DNA of 64,000 bases. Origin: Microbacterium sp. AK009 (GTDB lineage: Bacteria; Actinomycetota; Actinomycetes; Actinomycetales; Microbacteriaceae). Under the pieces are notes generated by a model. The model searched no databases, was not told the DNA's origin, and worked only from the letters and a program-made list of their open reading frames with translations. This document shows positions 7,576-18,717 of the stretch, piece by piece (the first letter of the stretch is position 1; each line of letters opens with the position of its first letter). The DNA lies in assembly GCF_013410955.1 (NCBI RefSeq), contig NZ_JACCCG010000001.1, positions 353,509-417,508 of the forward strand. Reading direction: 5' to 3'. Made by a program: the position numbers and the translations under genes.

Positions 7576-8889
7576 ATGACCGATACGCAGCCTGTTCCTC
7601 GCGCGCGAACGCCGTGGCGACGCGTCGCGCGGCCGTTCCTCGCGGTGACGGTGACGACCGTCATCCTGCTCCTCGGCACCGGCGGTGCCGCCCTCGTCAC
7701 GCCGTCGAATGACGGGGAGGGGCCGCAGTTCTACTCCGGCGTCGCCGTGGATGTCTCGGGCGACGTCGACGGCGACGTGTACGCCGCAGGCCAGAGCGTC
7801 ACCGTCAGCGGAGACGTCACCGGCGACATCATCGCCGCCGCGCAGACCATCACGATCAGCGGGACGGTCGACGGGAACATCCGTCTCGCCGGGCAAGCGG
7901 TGACCATCAGCGGCGTGGTGACGCGAAGCGCCACCGTGTTCGCCCAGACCCTGATCATCGACGAGGATGCGCTCATCGACGCTGACGTCGTCGGGGCGAC
8001 CGGGGCGACGAGCGTCTCCGGCGACGTCGGTCGAGACGTCTACCTCATCACCGAACGGCTGCGGGTCGACGGGTCGATCGGCGGCGACCTCACCTACGTG
8101 AGCGGCGACGAGGCGCGGATCGCCGACGGCGCCGTGGCAGGGTCGGTCGAGCGGATCGAACCGCCCGAGACGCCCCGCATGGAGGTCTCGCCCTGGGCGG
8201 TGTTCGTCGGCTGGCTGCTGGGCGTGCTGTTCGCGCTGGTGTCGCTCAGCCTCATCACGCTCGCGGCAGGGCTGCTCATTCCGCGGTGGCTCGACCGCGT
8301 CACCGATCAGCTCATCCCCTCGCCGTGGAAGGCGCTGCTGGTCGGCTTCATCGGCGCGATCGCCGTGCCGCCCGCACTGCTCGTGCTCGCCGTGACCGTG
8401 GTCGGCTTCCCGCTCGCGCTCGCCGGGCTGCTGGTGTGGACCCTGATGGTGCTGGCGACCTTCGTCTACAGCGCGCACTACCTCGGGCGGCTCATCTTCC
8501 GCGACCGCGTGCCACCGGTCGTGTCGGCGCTCGTCGGCGGGGTGATCCTCATCATCGCCCTGCAGATCCCGTGGCTGAACATCCTGGTGTGGCTGGCGAT
8601 GGTGCTGTTCGGGCTCGGAGCGCAGCTGCTCGACGTGCATCGGCAGCGGCCGTGGCACGTGGAGCGAAGGGCGCGGGATGCCGCGGGGCCGACCGTCGTG
8701 CCGGGCGCGGCGGTGCCGGGCGCGGCGGTGCCGGGCGCGGCGGTGCCTGCGGGGGCGGCGGTGCCTGCCGCGGCGCCGCCTGCGGTGACGCCGACGCCAC
8801 CCGCCACGCCACCCACGCCGCCCGCGCCGCCCCCGACCGCGCCGCCGGCGGCACCCCCGCGGCCGTCCGACCCGGCGGTCGGGCCGTGA
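7576..8889 (+). CDS. Bactofilin-like polymer-forming membrane protein
   Basis: This is a 437-residue protein. After a short cytoplasmic start and one helix (about 22-40), residues 50-195 form a repetitive beta region with phrases such as GDVDGDVYAAGQSVTVSG and GDVTGDIIAAAQTITISG. This is the hydrophobic-turn periodicity of bactofilin/polymer-forming right-handed beta helices. Four hydrophobic segments follow (about 215-245, 255-285, 290-320 and 325-350). The tail is Ala/Pro-rich, with three PGAAV repeats and a run of PP-containing units up to the stop. The start is ATG 7576; earlier in-frame codons run through an intergenic stretch. The stop overlaps the next gene's GTG. A scaffold or envelope-organising role is inferred. 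Confidence 0.8.
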   Translation: MTDTQPVPRARTPWRRVARPFLAVTVTTVILLLGTGGAALVTPSNDGEGPQFYSGVAVDVSGDVDGDVYAAGQSVTVSGDVTGDIIAAAQTITISGTVDGNIRLAGQAVTISGVVTRSATVFAQTLIIDEDALIDADVVGATGATSVSGDVGRDVYLITERLRVDGSIGGDLTYVSGDEARIADGAVAGSVERIEPPETPRMEVSPWAVFVGWLLGVLFALVSLSLITLAAGLLIPRWLDRVTDQLIPSPWKALLVGFIGAIAVPPALLVLAVTVVGFPLALAGLLVWTLMVLATFVYSAHYLGRLIFRDRVPPVVSALVGGVILIIALQIPWLNILVWLAMVLFGLGAQLLDVHRQRPWHVERRARDAAGPTVVPGAAVPGAAVPGAAVPAGAAVPAAAPPAVTPTPPATPPTPPAPPPTAPPAAPPRPSDPAVGP

Positions 8890-10715
8890 TCGCGCGCGAC
8901 GGACGCGACGCCGACGGGCAGGACGCCGCCGACGCCGACCGCGGGTTCCTCGCCGCGCTCGTACCCGGCGAGGTCGTGGACGCGGCGGGCGCAGTGGTGT
9001 GGGATGCCGACGCCTACGCGTTTCTCGATGACGAGGCGCCGGCCACGGTGCATCCGAGTCTCTGGCGGCAATCGCAGCTCGTCGCCCGCCAGGGGGTCTA
9101 CGAAGTCGTCGACGGGATCTACCAGGTGCGAGGCCTCGACCTGTCGAACATCACCTTCGTCGAGGGCGAGCGCGGGGTGATCGTCATCGATCCGCTCCTC
9201 TCGACCGAGACCGCCGCGGCCGCCCTCGGGCTGTACCGCTCGGTGCGGGGCGAGCGCCCCGTGACCGCGGTGATCTACACGCACAGCCACGTCGACCACT
9301 TCGGCGGGGTGAAGGGCGTCACCACGCAGGCTGAGGTCGACGCGGGGGAGGTGCCGGTGCTCGCACCGGACGGTTTCCTCGAGCACGCGATCTCGGAGAA
9401 CCTCTACGCCGGCACGGCGATGACCCGCCGCGCGGCGTACATGTACGGCGCGGTGCTCGTGAAGGGTCCGCGGGGGAGCGTGGGCGCGGGGCTCGGGCAG
9501 ACGACCTCGACCGGGACGGTGACGCTCATCCCGCCCACCGACCTCATCACCCGCACCGGGGAGGAGCGCACGATCGACGGGGTGCGGATGGTGTTCCAGC
9601 TCGCACCCGGATCGGAAGCGCCGGCCGAGATGCACTTCTTCTTCCCCGACCGCCGCGCGCTCTGCGCCGCCGAGAACGCCACGCACACCCTGCACAACGT
9701 GCTGACGATCCGCGGGGCGCTCGTCCGCGACGCGCGCGCGTGGGCCGGGTACCTCACCGAGGCGATCGACCTCTTCGGCGACGACCTCGAGGTGGTGTTC
9801 GCCTCGCACCACTGGCCGACCTGGGGGCGCGAGCGCGCCCTGCGGTACCTCGGCGAGCAGCGCGACCTGTACGCCTACCTGCACGACCAGACCCTGCGGC
9901 TGCTGAACCGCGGGCTCACCGGGATCGAGATCGCCGAGCAGTTCCGCCTCCCACCGGCGCTCGAGCGTGCGTGGCACGCACGCGGGTACTACGGATCGGT
10001 CAGCCACAACGTCAAAGCGATCTACCAGCGGTACATGGGGTGGTACGACGGGAACCCGGCGCGACTGTGGCGGCACCCGCCGGAGGCGGAGGCCGAGCGG
10101 TACGTCGACGCGATGGGCGGTGTCGACGCGGTCGTCGGTCGGGCGCGCAGCGCCGCCGCGGCGGGGGACCTGAGGTGGGCTGCGCAGCTGCTCGATCATG
10201 CCGTGTTCGCCGACCCGGGTCATCCGGATGCCCGCGCCCTTCTCGCGGACGTTCTCGAACAGCTCGGATTCGGCAGCGAGAACGGCACGTGGCGGAACGC
10301 CTACCTGATGGGCGCGGCTGAGCTGCGGGCCGGGAGCCGGGGGACGCCGGTGACGATCTCGGGCGATGTGCTCGGCGCGCTCGCGCCCCGGCAGTTCCTC
10401 GACGCGCTCGCGGTGCAGGTCGACGGCCCTTCCGCGTGGGAGCTCGACCTCGCGATCCGGTGGCGCTTCCCCGACCACGGCGAGACGTACCGGGCGACGC
10501 TGCGGAACGGCGTGTTCACCGCGGTGCGCGACGGGCGCGGGGAGTGCGCGGTGACGATCTCGGCGCCGCGGGCCGCGCTCGCGCCGCTCGCGGCAGGGGA
10601 TGTCGCGGGTGCGCGCCGCGCGGGAGTCTCCGTCACCGGTGATGAAGCGCTGCTGATCACGCTGCTCGGCGTGCTCGATCAAGGGGACCCCGACTTCAGC
10701 ATCGTGGTGCCGTGA
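8886..10715 (+). CDS. Alkyl sulfatase of the metallo-beta-lactamase fold (SdsA1/YjcS-like)
   Basis: This is a 609-residue enzyme. It has the HxHxDH zinc motif (THSHVDHFGG, about residue 136-145), downstream ligands in AENATHTLHN and the ASHHWPTWG motif of the type III alkylsulfatases. The substrate-pocket helix RAWHARGYYGSVSHN follows. A dimerisation helical domain comes next, and a C-terminal SCP2-like lipid-binding domain occupies about residues 480-609. The family hydrolyses sulfate esters such as dodecyl sulfate to alcohol and sulfate. No signal peptide is visible, so it is probably cytoplasmic. The GTG start at 8886 overlaps the stop of the bactofilin-like gene (GTGA), indicating co-translation. 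The link between those two functions is unclear. Confidence 0.9.
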   Translation: MIARDGRDADGQDAADADRGFLAALVPGEVVDAAGAVVWDADAYAFLDDEAPATVHPSLWRQSQLVARQGVYEVVDGIYQVRGLDLSNITFVEGERGVIVIDPLLSTETAAAALGLYRSVRGERPVTAVIYTHSHVDHFGGVKGVTTQAEVDAGEVPVLAPDGFLEHAISENLYAGTAMTRRAAYMYGAVLVKGPRGSVGAGLGQTTSTGTVTLIPPTDLITRTGEERTIDGVRMVFQLAPGSEAPAEMHFFFPDRRALCAAENATHTLHNVLTIRGALVRDARAWAGYLTEAIDLFGDDLEVVFASHHWPTWGRERALRYLGEQRDLYAYLHDQTLRLLNRGLTGIEIAEQFRLPPALERAWHARGYYGSVSHNVKAIYQRYMGWYDGNPARLWRHPPEAEAERYVDAMGGVDAVVGRARSAAAAGDLRWAAQLLDHAVFADPGHPDARALLADVLEQLGFGSENGTWRNAYLMGAAELRAGSRGTPVTISGDVLGALAPRQFLDALAVQVDGPSAWELDLAIRWRFPDHGETYRATLRNGVFTAVRDGRGECAVTISAPRAALAPLAAGDVAGARRAGVSVTGDEALLITLLGVLDQGDPDFSIVVP

Positions 10716-10735
10716 GGTGAGGCGCGGCCCTCCCG

Positions 10736-10804
10736 CCGAGAAACCACATCTTCACCGACACACCACGTCGTGGATGGTGTGCGGGCGGGGGTGTGGTTTC
10801 TCGG
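10736..10804. repeat. Long inverted repeat after the sulfatase gene
   Basis: Perfect 13-base arms CCGAGAAACCACA (10736-10748) and TGTGGTTTCTCGG (10792-10804) are separated by 43 bases. The spacer also contains a CACCAC..GTGG-type inner stem. It lies 20 bases after the sulfatase stop and upstream of the copper operon promoter, so it may act as a terminator. Confidence 0.6.
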
Positions 10805-10844
10805 GGCGGGGCGGGGCCGGGGGCGGTGGAAACGACGCGGCCCT

Positions 10845-10898
10845 GGGGTATACGTCCAGGGGGTATGCTCGAGGTCGAGGGATACCCCCTAGACGTAT
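10845..10898 (+). promoter_or_regulatory. CsoR-type copper operator of the cop operon
   Basis: Two 17-base half-sites form an inverted repeat with one mismatch: 10850-10866 (ATACGTCCAGGGGGTAT) and 10882-10898 (ATACCCCCTAGACGTAT). An extra GGGGTAT lies at 10845-10851. G-tract/TAT sites of this form are what CsoR repressors bind. The second half-site ends 12 bases before the first start codon, so a bound repressor would block transcription. The csoR gene itself closes the operon. Confidence 0.8.
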
Positions 10899-10910
10899 CG
10901 AGGAGCAGCC

Positions 10911-11123
10911 ATGAGCACCACCACCGAGTACGCCGTCACCGGCATGACCTGCGGCCACTGCGAGATGTCGGTCCGCGAAGAGGTCAGCGAGATCGCCGGC
11001 CTCACGGTCGTCGACGTCTCGGCCCAGACCGGGAAGCTCGTCGTCTCGGCTGAGGACGCCATCGACGACGCCGCCGTCGTCGCCGCGGTCGAAGAGGCCG
11101 GTTACCAGGCGGCTCGCGTCTGA
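10911..11123 (+). CDS. copZ: Copper chaperone, heavy-metal-associated domain
   Basis: This 70-residue protein consists of one HMA ferredoxin-like domain with the Cu(I)-binding motif MTCGHCE at residues 11-17. It would carry cytosolic copper to the CopA ATPase and possibly to CsoR. A GGAG ribosome site lies seven bases before ATG 10911. It is the first gene of the copper operon, directly downstream of the CsoR operator, and ends two bases before the next start. The length matches the CopZ family. Confidence 0.93.
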   Translation: MSTTTEYAVTGMTCGHCEMSVREEVSEIAGLTVVDVSAQTGKLVVSAEDAIDDAAVVAAVEEAGYQAARV

Positions 11124-11125
11124 CG

Positions 11126-12072
11126 ATGAACGCCCCGGCTCGGCTCGGTCTCTACGCGGGAGCGCTCGCGCTGGTGTTCGGCGCGTCGTTCGGCGTTGCG
11201 GCGCTCGTCGTGCCCGACGCGTCGTCGTCGGCGGCCTCGGAAGAGATCGAGGCCGCCGACGCGCACGCCGAGACACCGCATTCGTCACCAGCCACCCCGT
11301 CAGGGCCGGTGGCTGGTCACGATGACGGTGGGTCGGCGCACGAGGAGTCGGGGAGCACTGACGCCAGGGAGGCCGCGGGCGCCGTCACCGGCGCCACCGC
11401 CAGCGACCGGGGGTACACCCTCTCCCGGGTCGAGGCTCCGAATGAGGTCGGCGAAGCCGGCATCCTGTCCTTCGAGATCACCGGACCGGACGGCGACGTC
11501 GTCACCGCGTACGACGTCGCCCACGAGAAGGAGCTGCACCTCATCGTGGTGCGCACCGACGGCGCCGGGTTCCGACACGAGCACCCGACGCGGGGCGCGG
11601 ACGGCCGCTGGACGATCCCCTGGACCTGGGATGCCGCGGGCGGCTACCGCGTCTACGCCGACCTCGTGCCGAGCGAGCTCGGCGAAGGCCTCACCCTCAC
11701 CCGGTCGCTGCTGGTGGAGGGCGGTGTCGAGGCATCCGCTCCTTCGACAGGGATGACGGCGGCCGCCGGCGCGTACGAGGTGACCATGACCGGCGACCTC
11801 GCTGCCGGTGCATCATCGATCCTCGGATTCGCGGTGACGCGCGACGGCGAGCCGGTCGAACTCGAGCCGTATCTCGGCGCCGACGGTCACCTCGTGGCGC
11901 TGCGTGAAGGCGACCTCGCCTACCTGCACGTCCACCCCGAGCATGTCGACGGCCACGAGCCCGGCGCCGTGTCGTTCGCCGCCGAAGCGCCGAGCGCGGG
12001 CGCGTACCTGCTGTACCTCGACGTCCAGATCGACGGAGAGGTGCACACCGCCACCTTCCGCGTGGAGGCCTC

Positions 12073-12076
<4 letters not shown>
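11126..12076 (+). CDS. Secreted or anchored copper-associated protein
   Basis: This is a 316-residue protein with an N-terminal hydrophobic segment (about residues 6-30) that could be a signal anchor. A flexible Ala/Ser/His-rich linker (30-95) precedes two repeated beta domains. Each domain carries histidine-rich phrases: [20 protein letters not shown] in the first and [18 protein letters not shown] in the second. The resemblance between these phrases suggests internal duplication. Proteins of this type often accompany CopZ-CopA pairs in actinobacteria, where they are annotated as heavy-metal-binding. A periplasm-side copper-binding role is inferred. It overlaps copA by four bases (ATGA). Confidence 0.7.
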
Positions 12077-14366
<2,290 letters not shown>

Positions 14367-14370
<4 letters not shown>

Positions 14371-14702
14371 CCGGATCGTCTGCGAGCCACAATCACGGGA
14401 CGGATGACACGCACGCCGGCCCCCACGGATACATCAGCGACAAGCAGCGCTACCTCAACCGCCTGCGGCGGGTGGAGGGGCAGGTGCGGGGGATCCAGCG
14501 GATGGTGGAGGAGGAGCAGTACTGCATCGACATCCTCACCCAGATCTCGGCGCTGAGCTCGGCGCTGGAGAACGTCGCGCTGGGGCTGCTCGACGATCAC
14601 CTGAAGCACTGCGTCGTCGACGCGGCGACCCGCGGGGGTGACGAGGCGGCGGTGAAGCTCAAGGAGGCGTCCGACGCCATCGCGCGGCTCGTGAAGGCCT
14701 GA
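14367..14702 (+). CDS. csoR: Copper-sensing transcriptional repressor CsoR
   Basis: This 111-residue all-helical DUF156 protein keeps the three Cu(I) ligands Cys53, His78 and Cys82. Their spacing (25 and 4) equals that of Cys36/His61/Cys65 in M. tuberculosis CsoR. A His-rich N-terminal extension ([13 protein letters not shown]) of about 20 residues may be a further metal site. Cu(I) binding would release it from the operator at 10845-10898, derepressing the operon in which it is the last gene. ATG 14367 overlaps the copA stop. Confidence 0.95.
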
Positions 14703-14705
14703 CGC

Positions 14706-14793
14706 GCGCGTTTCGTCTCGCTGCGCTCGCTCAACGACCGCTGCTGCACCCCGGTCGTTGAGCGAGGGAGCGCAGCGACCGAGACGAAACGCG
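14706..14793. repeat. Palindromic CGTTTCGTCTCG...CGAGACGAAACG element
   Basis: The two arms (about 14707-14740 and 14752-14793) are inverted copies of a CGTTTCGTCTCG + CTGCGCTC + GCTCAACGACC sequence. The left arm lacks two short blocks found in the right arm. The element sits between the convergent csoR and response-regulator genes. A half copy is at 4091-4121. It may function as a bidirectional terminator and looks like a mobile REP-type unit. Confidence 0.75.
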
Positions 14794-14811
14794 TACGCGC
14801 GGTCGCCCGCC

Positions 14812-15534
14812 TCACGCAGGGTTCGGCGGACGACCCTGCGGACGTAGCAGCCCGTGCTCGTAGGCGTAGATCACGAGGTGCACCCGGTCGCGGGCGCCGA
14901 GCTTCGTCAGCAGCCGGCCGACGTGTGTCTTCACCGTCGACTCGGCCACGAACTGGCGCTTGGCGATCTCGGCGTTGCTGAGTCCCTCGCCGATCGCCGT
15001 CAGCACCTCGAGCTCGCGAGGCGTCAACGACGCCGCTTCGCCCGACAGCTGCGCCTGCTGCGCCGGCACCTCCCGCCCGAACAGCTCGATCATGCGGCGA
15101 GTGATGCGGGGCGCAAGAGCGGCATCCCCGGCGTGCACCGCGCGGATCGCGGCGAGGAGGTCTGCGGGGCGGGCGTCCTTCAGCATGAACCCGCTGGCCC
15201 CGGCGCGGATCGCCGCGAAGGCGTGCTCGTCGAGGTCGAAAGTGGTGAGGATCAGCACGCGCGGCGGGTGGGGGCCGGCCACGATCGCCGCGGTTGCGGC
15301 GATGCCGTCCATCCGTGGCATCCGCACATCCATCAGGACGATGTCGACGGCGCGCGCGCGTGTCAGCTCGATCGCCTCGTGACCGTCGGATGCCTCGCCG
15401 ACGACGTCGATGTCGGGCTCCGCCTCGAGCACCATGCGCAGGCCCGCACGCACGAGCGCCTGATCGTCGACGATCGCCATCCGGACCGGGTCGCTCGCAG
15501 TGACGGTCATCGTGTCGCTCCTCGTCTCGCTCAT
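14812..15534 (-). CDS. NarL/LuxR-family response regulator
   Basis: This is a 240-residue two-component response regulator. The receiver domain (about 15-135) has the acidic pair in VDDQ, the phospho-acceptor Asp in DIVLMDVRMP and the conserved Lys in MLKDARP. A C-terminal LuxR helix-turn-helix is at about 165-230 (LTPRELEVLTAIGEGLSNAE). The start at ATG 15534 overlaps the kinase stop (ATGA), which favours it over longer starts inside the kinase gene. It would be phosphorylated by the adjacent kinase and likely regulates the ABC exporter next door. Confidence 0.92.
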   Translation of the reverse strand: MSETRSDTMTVTASDPVRMAIVDDQALVRAGLRMVLEAEPDIDVVGEASDGHEAIELTRARAVDIVLMDVRMPRMDGIAATAAIVAGPHPPRVLILTTFDLDEHAFAAIRAGASGFMLKDARPADLLAAIRAVHAGDAALAPRITRRMIELFGREVPAQQAQLSGEAASLTPRELEVLTAIGEGLSNAEIAKRQFVAESTVKTHVGRLLTKLGARDRVHLVIYAYEHGLLRPQGRPPNPA

Positions 15535-16832
15535 GCTCGCTCTCCGTCCGACCGCTCCGGCGACGGCAGCACGGCGCGGACCCGCCACCCGCTGACGCCA
15601 CGAGGGCCCGCATCGAGGGTGCCTCCGTACAGAGCCACCCGCTCGCGCATGCCGATCAGGCCGTGTCCACCCGCACCGCGGTCGCCGTCGCCGGTCTCGG
15701 GTTCGCGCGGTCGTTTCCCGTCGTCGACCACCTCGACCACCACGTCACCGTCGACGCGCTCGATCGTGACCTCCACCCGCCGGGCGGACGGGGCGTGGCG
15801 CAACGCGTTGGTCAGCGCTTCCTGGACGATCCGGTACACCGTCAGCTGCAGGTTCGGGTCGGTGATCGCCGGACCCGCGGTCGTCAGCTTCACCGGAAGT
15901 CCCGCGGCGCGGAAGCTCTCGAGCAGCTCGGGAAGGGCCGCGGTTCCCGGCTGCGGTTCGCGCGCATCGGGAGTCGCCGAGTCGGGCTCGGCGAGGACCC
16001 CCAGCATCCGGCGCATCTCGACGAGTGCGTCGCGTCCGGTGTCGGCGACCAGTCGCATCCCCTCGGCGGCACGCTCTGGATCGCGTCCTGTCGTAGCGGC
16101 ACTCCCCTCGGCGAGGGTCACCATCACCGTCAGGCTGTGCGAGACGATGTCGTGCATCTCGCGCGCGATCCGCGACCGCTCGAGCGCGGTCGCCAGCTGC
16201 GCCTGCCGGTCTCGTTCACGGGCCAGATCTTCCACGCGGGCGATGAGGGCCCCGACGTAGCGGCGACGGTTGCCGACGTTGACGCCGATGAGGGTGCCGA
16301 TGAGTGGTGTGGCAACCGCCTGGGCCAGCGCGAGGAGGAAGAGCGTCAACGGTGCGATGAACGGGCTCGGCTCGCCGAAGGAGACGATGAAGGCCGCCGC
16401 CGTACCGACCACCGCGGAGCCGGCGAAGCCGATCCACGCGGACCGGGTCGATCGATACACGGCCAGCGCGTACAGGCCGATGGCGATCGCGAGCACGTTG
16501 ACGGCCTCGAGGGGGTAGACCACCAGGGTCGTCACCCAGCCGGCGCCGACCAGCACCCAGGGCCTGCGTCGTCGGAACACCACCATGATGACCGTCGTCG
16601 CGGCGATGATGAGGATGCTCGTGATGCTCACCCAGAGCGGCACCGGGTCGATGGGGGCGGCCAGGATGAGTGCCGAGAGGACCGGCAGACAGTACGCCGC
16701 GGCGACCAGGATGTCGACGAGCAGCGGATGTCGCGTCCAGAACCGCCGGATGACTCCCGGCGGCCGCGGCAGGCGCAGCTCACCCCCGACCGCCGTCACC
16801 GGGCGATCGGGGGAGAGCCGAGCAGAGGTCAT
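15531..16832 (-). CDS. Sensor histidine kinase, NarL/DesK type
   Basis: This is a 433-residue kinase. Its N-terminal half has about five to six membrane helices (residues 30-190) with little outside loop, so the signal is probably sensed in the membrane. A HisKA_3 dimerisation domain has the phospho-histidine in SRIAREMHDIVSHSLTVM, and the HATPase domain ends with GHGLIGMRERVALYGG. ATG 16832 is preceded at seven bases by TAACGT (16840-16845), which overlaps the stop codon of the ABC permease gene. The kinase-regulator pair therefore seems to have its own leaderless promoter as well as possible read-through from the exporter genes. Confidence 0.9.
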   Translation of the reverse strand: MTSARLSPDRPVTAVGGELRLPRPPGVIRRFWTRHPLLVDILVAAAYCLPVLSALILAAPIDPVPLWVSITSILIIAATTVIMVVFRRRRPWVLVGAGWVTTLVVYPLEAVNVLAIAIGLYALAVYRSTRSAWIGFAGSAVVGTAAAFIVSFGEPSPFIAPLTLFLLALAQAVATPLIGTLIGVNVGNRRRYVGALIARVEDLARERDRQAQLATALERSRIAREMHDIVSHSLTVMVTLAEGSAATTGRDPERAAEGMRLVADTGRDALVEMRRMLGVLAEPDSATPDAREPQPGTAALPELLESFRAAGLPVKLTTAGPAITDPNLQLTVYRIVQEALTNALRHAPSARRVEVTIERVDGDVVVEVVDDGKRPREPETGDGDRGAGGHGLIGMRERVALYGGTLDAGPRGVSGWRVRAVLPSPERSDGERA

Positions 16833-16842
16833 GCCGTCGACG

Positions 16843-17688
16843 TTACGCGTCGCGGGTGCGCAGCATGACGGCCGCCGCGGCGGCGGGGACCGCGACCCAG
16901 AGACCCGTGACCAGCAGGTTCAGCCACATCCCCAGCGCATCGCCCTCGGGCGCGAGGGTGGCCGAGGAGTAGATGCCGGCGCCGGCGTTCGAGAGGAGGT
17001 ACGGAACCGCCTCCCGCGCCCAGTCCGCCGGGATGAGACTCAGAATCGTGGGGAGGATCAGCAGGATGCCGACCACCACTGCTATTCCCCCGGCACTGGT
17101 GCGGACGAGCGCACCGATCGCGAGGGCGAACAGCGAGATCATCGCGAGATACAGCGCGCCACCCAGAAGCGGCCAGAAGACGGCAGGGTCGATGATCGGC
17201 GCGGCGATGTCTTCCTGCGACAGCATCAGCGACGCGACGAGGTACGCCGCCACGTTCGCGATCAGCCCGACGATGAAGGTCGCCGTGAAGAGCACGATGC
17301 CCTTCGCCGCGAGAGCGGAGAGCCGCCCGGGCACCGCGAGGAATGTCGAGCGGACCATGCCGGTGGTGTACTCCCCGCTGATCACGAGGACACCGAGGAT
17401 GCCCGCGATGAGCTGGCCGAACGCGACACCGGCGATCGACGCCTGCACCACGGTCTGCACCGGCTGCGAAGCCGGGGCTTGACCCGCCACCCCGTCGGGA
17501 ATGGACGTGAGCGCGAAGGCGACGAGAGCGGCGAGCCCGATCGAGATCGCGATGAGGAGGGCGTACGACCAGATGGTCGAGCGTACGCTGCGGAGCTTGA
17601 TCCACTCCGAGCGGACCGTCCCGGCGAAGGTCAGGCGCGCGTCGGCGAGGGTGTCGGCGGGGGTGGGCGACAGGGTCGCGGTGGTCAT
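16843..17688 (-). CDS. ABC-2 type exporter permease
   Basis: This is a 281-residue integral membrane protein with six hydrophobic segments in the ABC-2 (CcmB/NatB-like) pattern and an N-terminal amphipathic stretch RSEWIKLRSVRSTIWS typical of these permeases. It overlaps the ATPase gene by four bases and forms the membrane half of the exporter. Its association with a NarL-type sensor pair is common for exporters that respond to antimicrobial peptides or envelope stress. The transported compound is unknown. Confidence 0.88.
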   Translation of the reverse strand: MTTATLSPTPADTLADARLTFAGTVRSEWIKLRSVRSTIWSYALLIAISIGLAALVAFALTSIPDGVAGQAPASQPVQTVVQASIAGVAFGQLIAGILGVLVISGEYTTGMVRSTFLAVPGRLSALAAKGIVLFTATFIVGLIANVAAYLVASLMLSQEDIAAPIIDPAVFWPLLGGALYLAMISLFALAIGALVRTSAGGIAVVVGILLILPTILSLIPADWAREAVPYLLSNAGAGIYSSATLAPEGDALGMWLNLLVTGLWVAVPAAAAAVMLRTRDA

Positions 17689-18596
17689 CGGACCGCCTCC
17701 GTTCGGTATTCCACCGCGTCCGCGGTGAGGTCCATGTATGCCTCTTCCAGCGAGGCGTTGAGGGGGGTCAATTCGTGGATGGCGACGCCGTGCGCGGCGG
17801 CGAGATCGCCGACGGCCGGCGCGTCCACCCCGGTGATCTCGAGCAGACCCGACTCCGACCGGGTGATCGTGACGTCGGGAGCGGCGACGAGTTCGGCGAG
17901 CAAGCTCGCCTGCGGCGAGCGGACCCGCAGCCGCGGGCCGGTGCCGCCGGCGATGATGTCGGCGACGGGGGCGTCGGCGATGATCCGGCCCTTGCCGAGC
18001 ACGATGAGGTGGTCAGCGGTGAGCGCCATCTCGCTCATCAGGTGCGACGAGAGGAACACCGTGCGTCCCTCGGCGGCGAGGTGCTTCACGAGCTGTCGCA
18101 CCCAGAGGACGCCCTCGGGGTCGAGGCCGTTGACCGGTTCGTCGAGGATGATCGTCGCGGGGTCGCCGAGAAGGGCCGCCGCGATGCCGAGACGCTGGCC
18201 CATGCCGAGGGAGAACCCGCCGACGCGCCGGCGTGCGACGGACTCCAGGCCCGTCAGCTCGATCACCTCGCGGACGCGCTTCTTGCCGAGCCGGTGCGTG
18301 GCGGCCATGGCGAGGAGGTGGTTCTCGGCGGTGCGGCCGGTGTGCACGGCTTTGGCGTCGAGAAGCGCACCGACTTCGCGGAGCGGGGCACGGTGGGCCG
18401 CGTAGGCGCGGCCGTTCACGGTCACGGACCCCGCGGTCGGGCGATCGAGCCCCACGATCATGCGCATCGTGGTGGACTTCCCCGCGCCGTTGGGGCCGAG
18501 GAACCCCGTCACCTGCCCGGCGTGGACGGTGAAGTCGATGGTGTCGACGGCGGTCTTGGCTCCGTACCTCTTGGTGAGGCCTTCTGCTCTGATCAT
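17685..18596 (-). CDS. ABC exporter ATP-binding protein
   Basis: This is a 303-residue ATPase with Walker A GPNGAGKS (34-41), a signature-like GGFSLGMGQRLG and Walker B TIILDEPVNGLDPEG. A C-terminal accessory region of about 80 residues is typical of DrrA/CcmA-type exporters. ATG 18596 is chosen because a TAGCGT box (18604-18609) lies exactly seven bases upstream and the protein then begins with the usual MIRAEGLTKRYG. It is the first gene of the exporter/two-component cluster. Confidence 0.93.
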   Translation of the reverse strand: MIRAEGLTKRYGAKTAVDTIDFTVHAGQVTGFLGPNGAGKSTTMRMIVGLDRPTAGSVTVNGRAYAAHRAPLREVGALLDAKAVHTGRTAENHLLAMAATHRLGKKRVREVIELTGLESVARRRVGGFSLGMGQRLGIAAALLGDPATIILDEPVNGLDPEGVLWVRQLVKHLAAEGRTVFLSSHLMSEMALTADHLIVLGKGRIIADAPVADIIAGGTGPRLRVRSPQASLLAELVAAPDVTITRSESGLLEITGVDAPAVGDLAAAHGVAIHELTPLNASLEEAYMDLTADAVEYRTEAVR

Positions 18597-18717
18597 GGCT
18601 TTCACGCTACGGACGGCGCCGGCCCGCCACATCCGTCCCCGGCATGAACCGCGCCGACGCGGGGTCCTCCCGTGGTACCGGTCGGGTGACGACGCGGCGC
18701 CCCCCGCGGGGCGGGTG

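Noticed and set aside
8478..10682. A 734-codon minus-strand open frame opposite the sulfatase
   Set aside because: The plus-strand sulfatase has clear catalytic motifs, while the antisense protein is Arg/His/Glu-rich without any motif.
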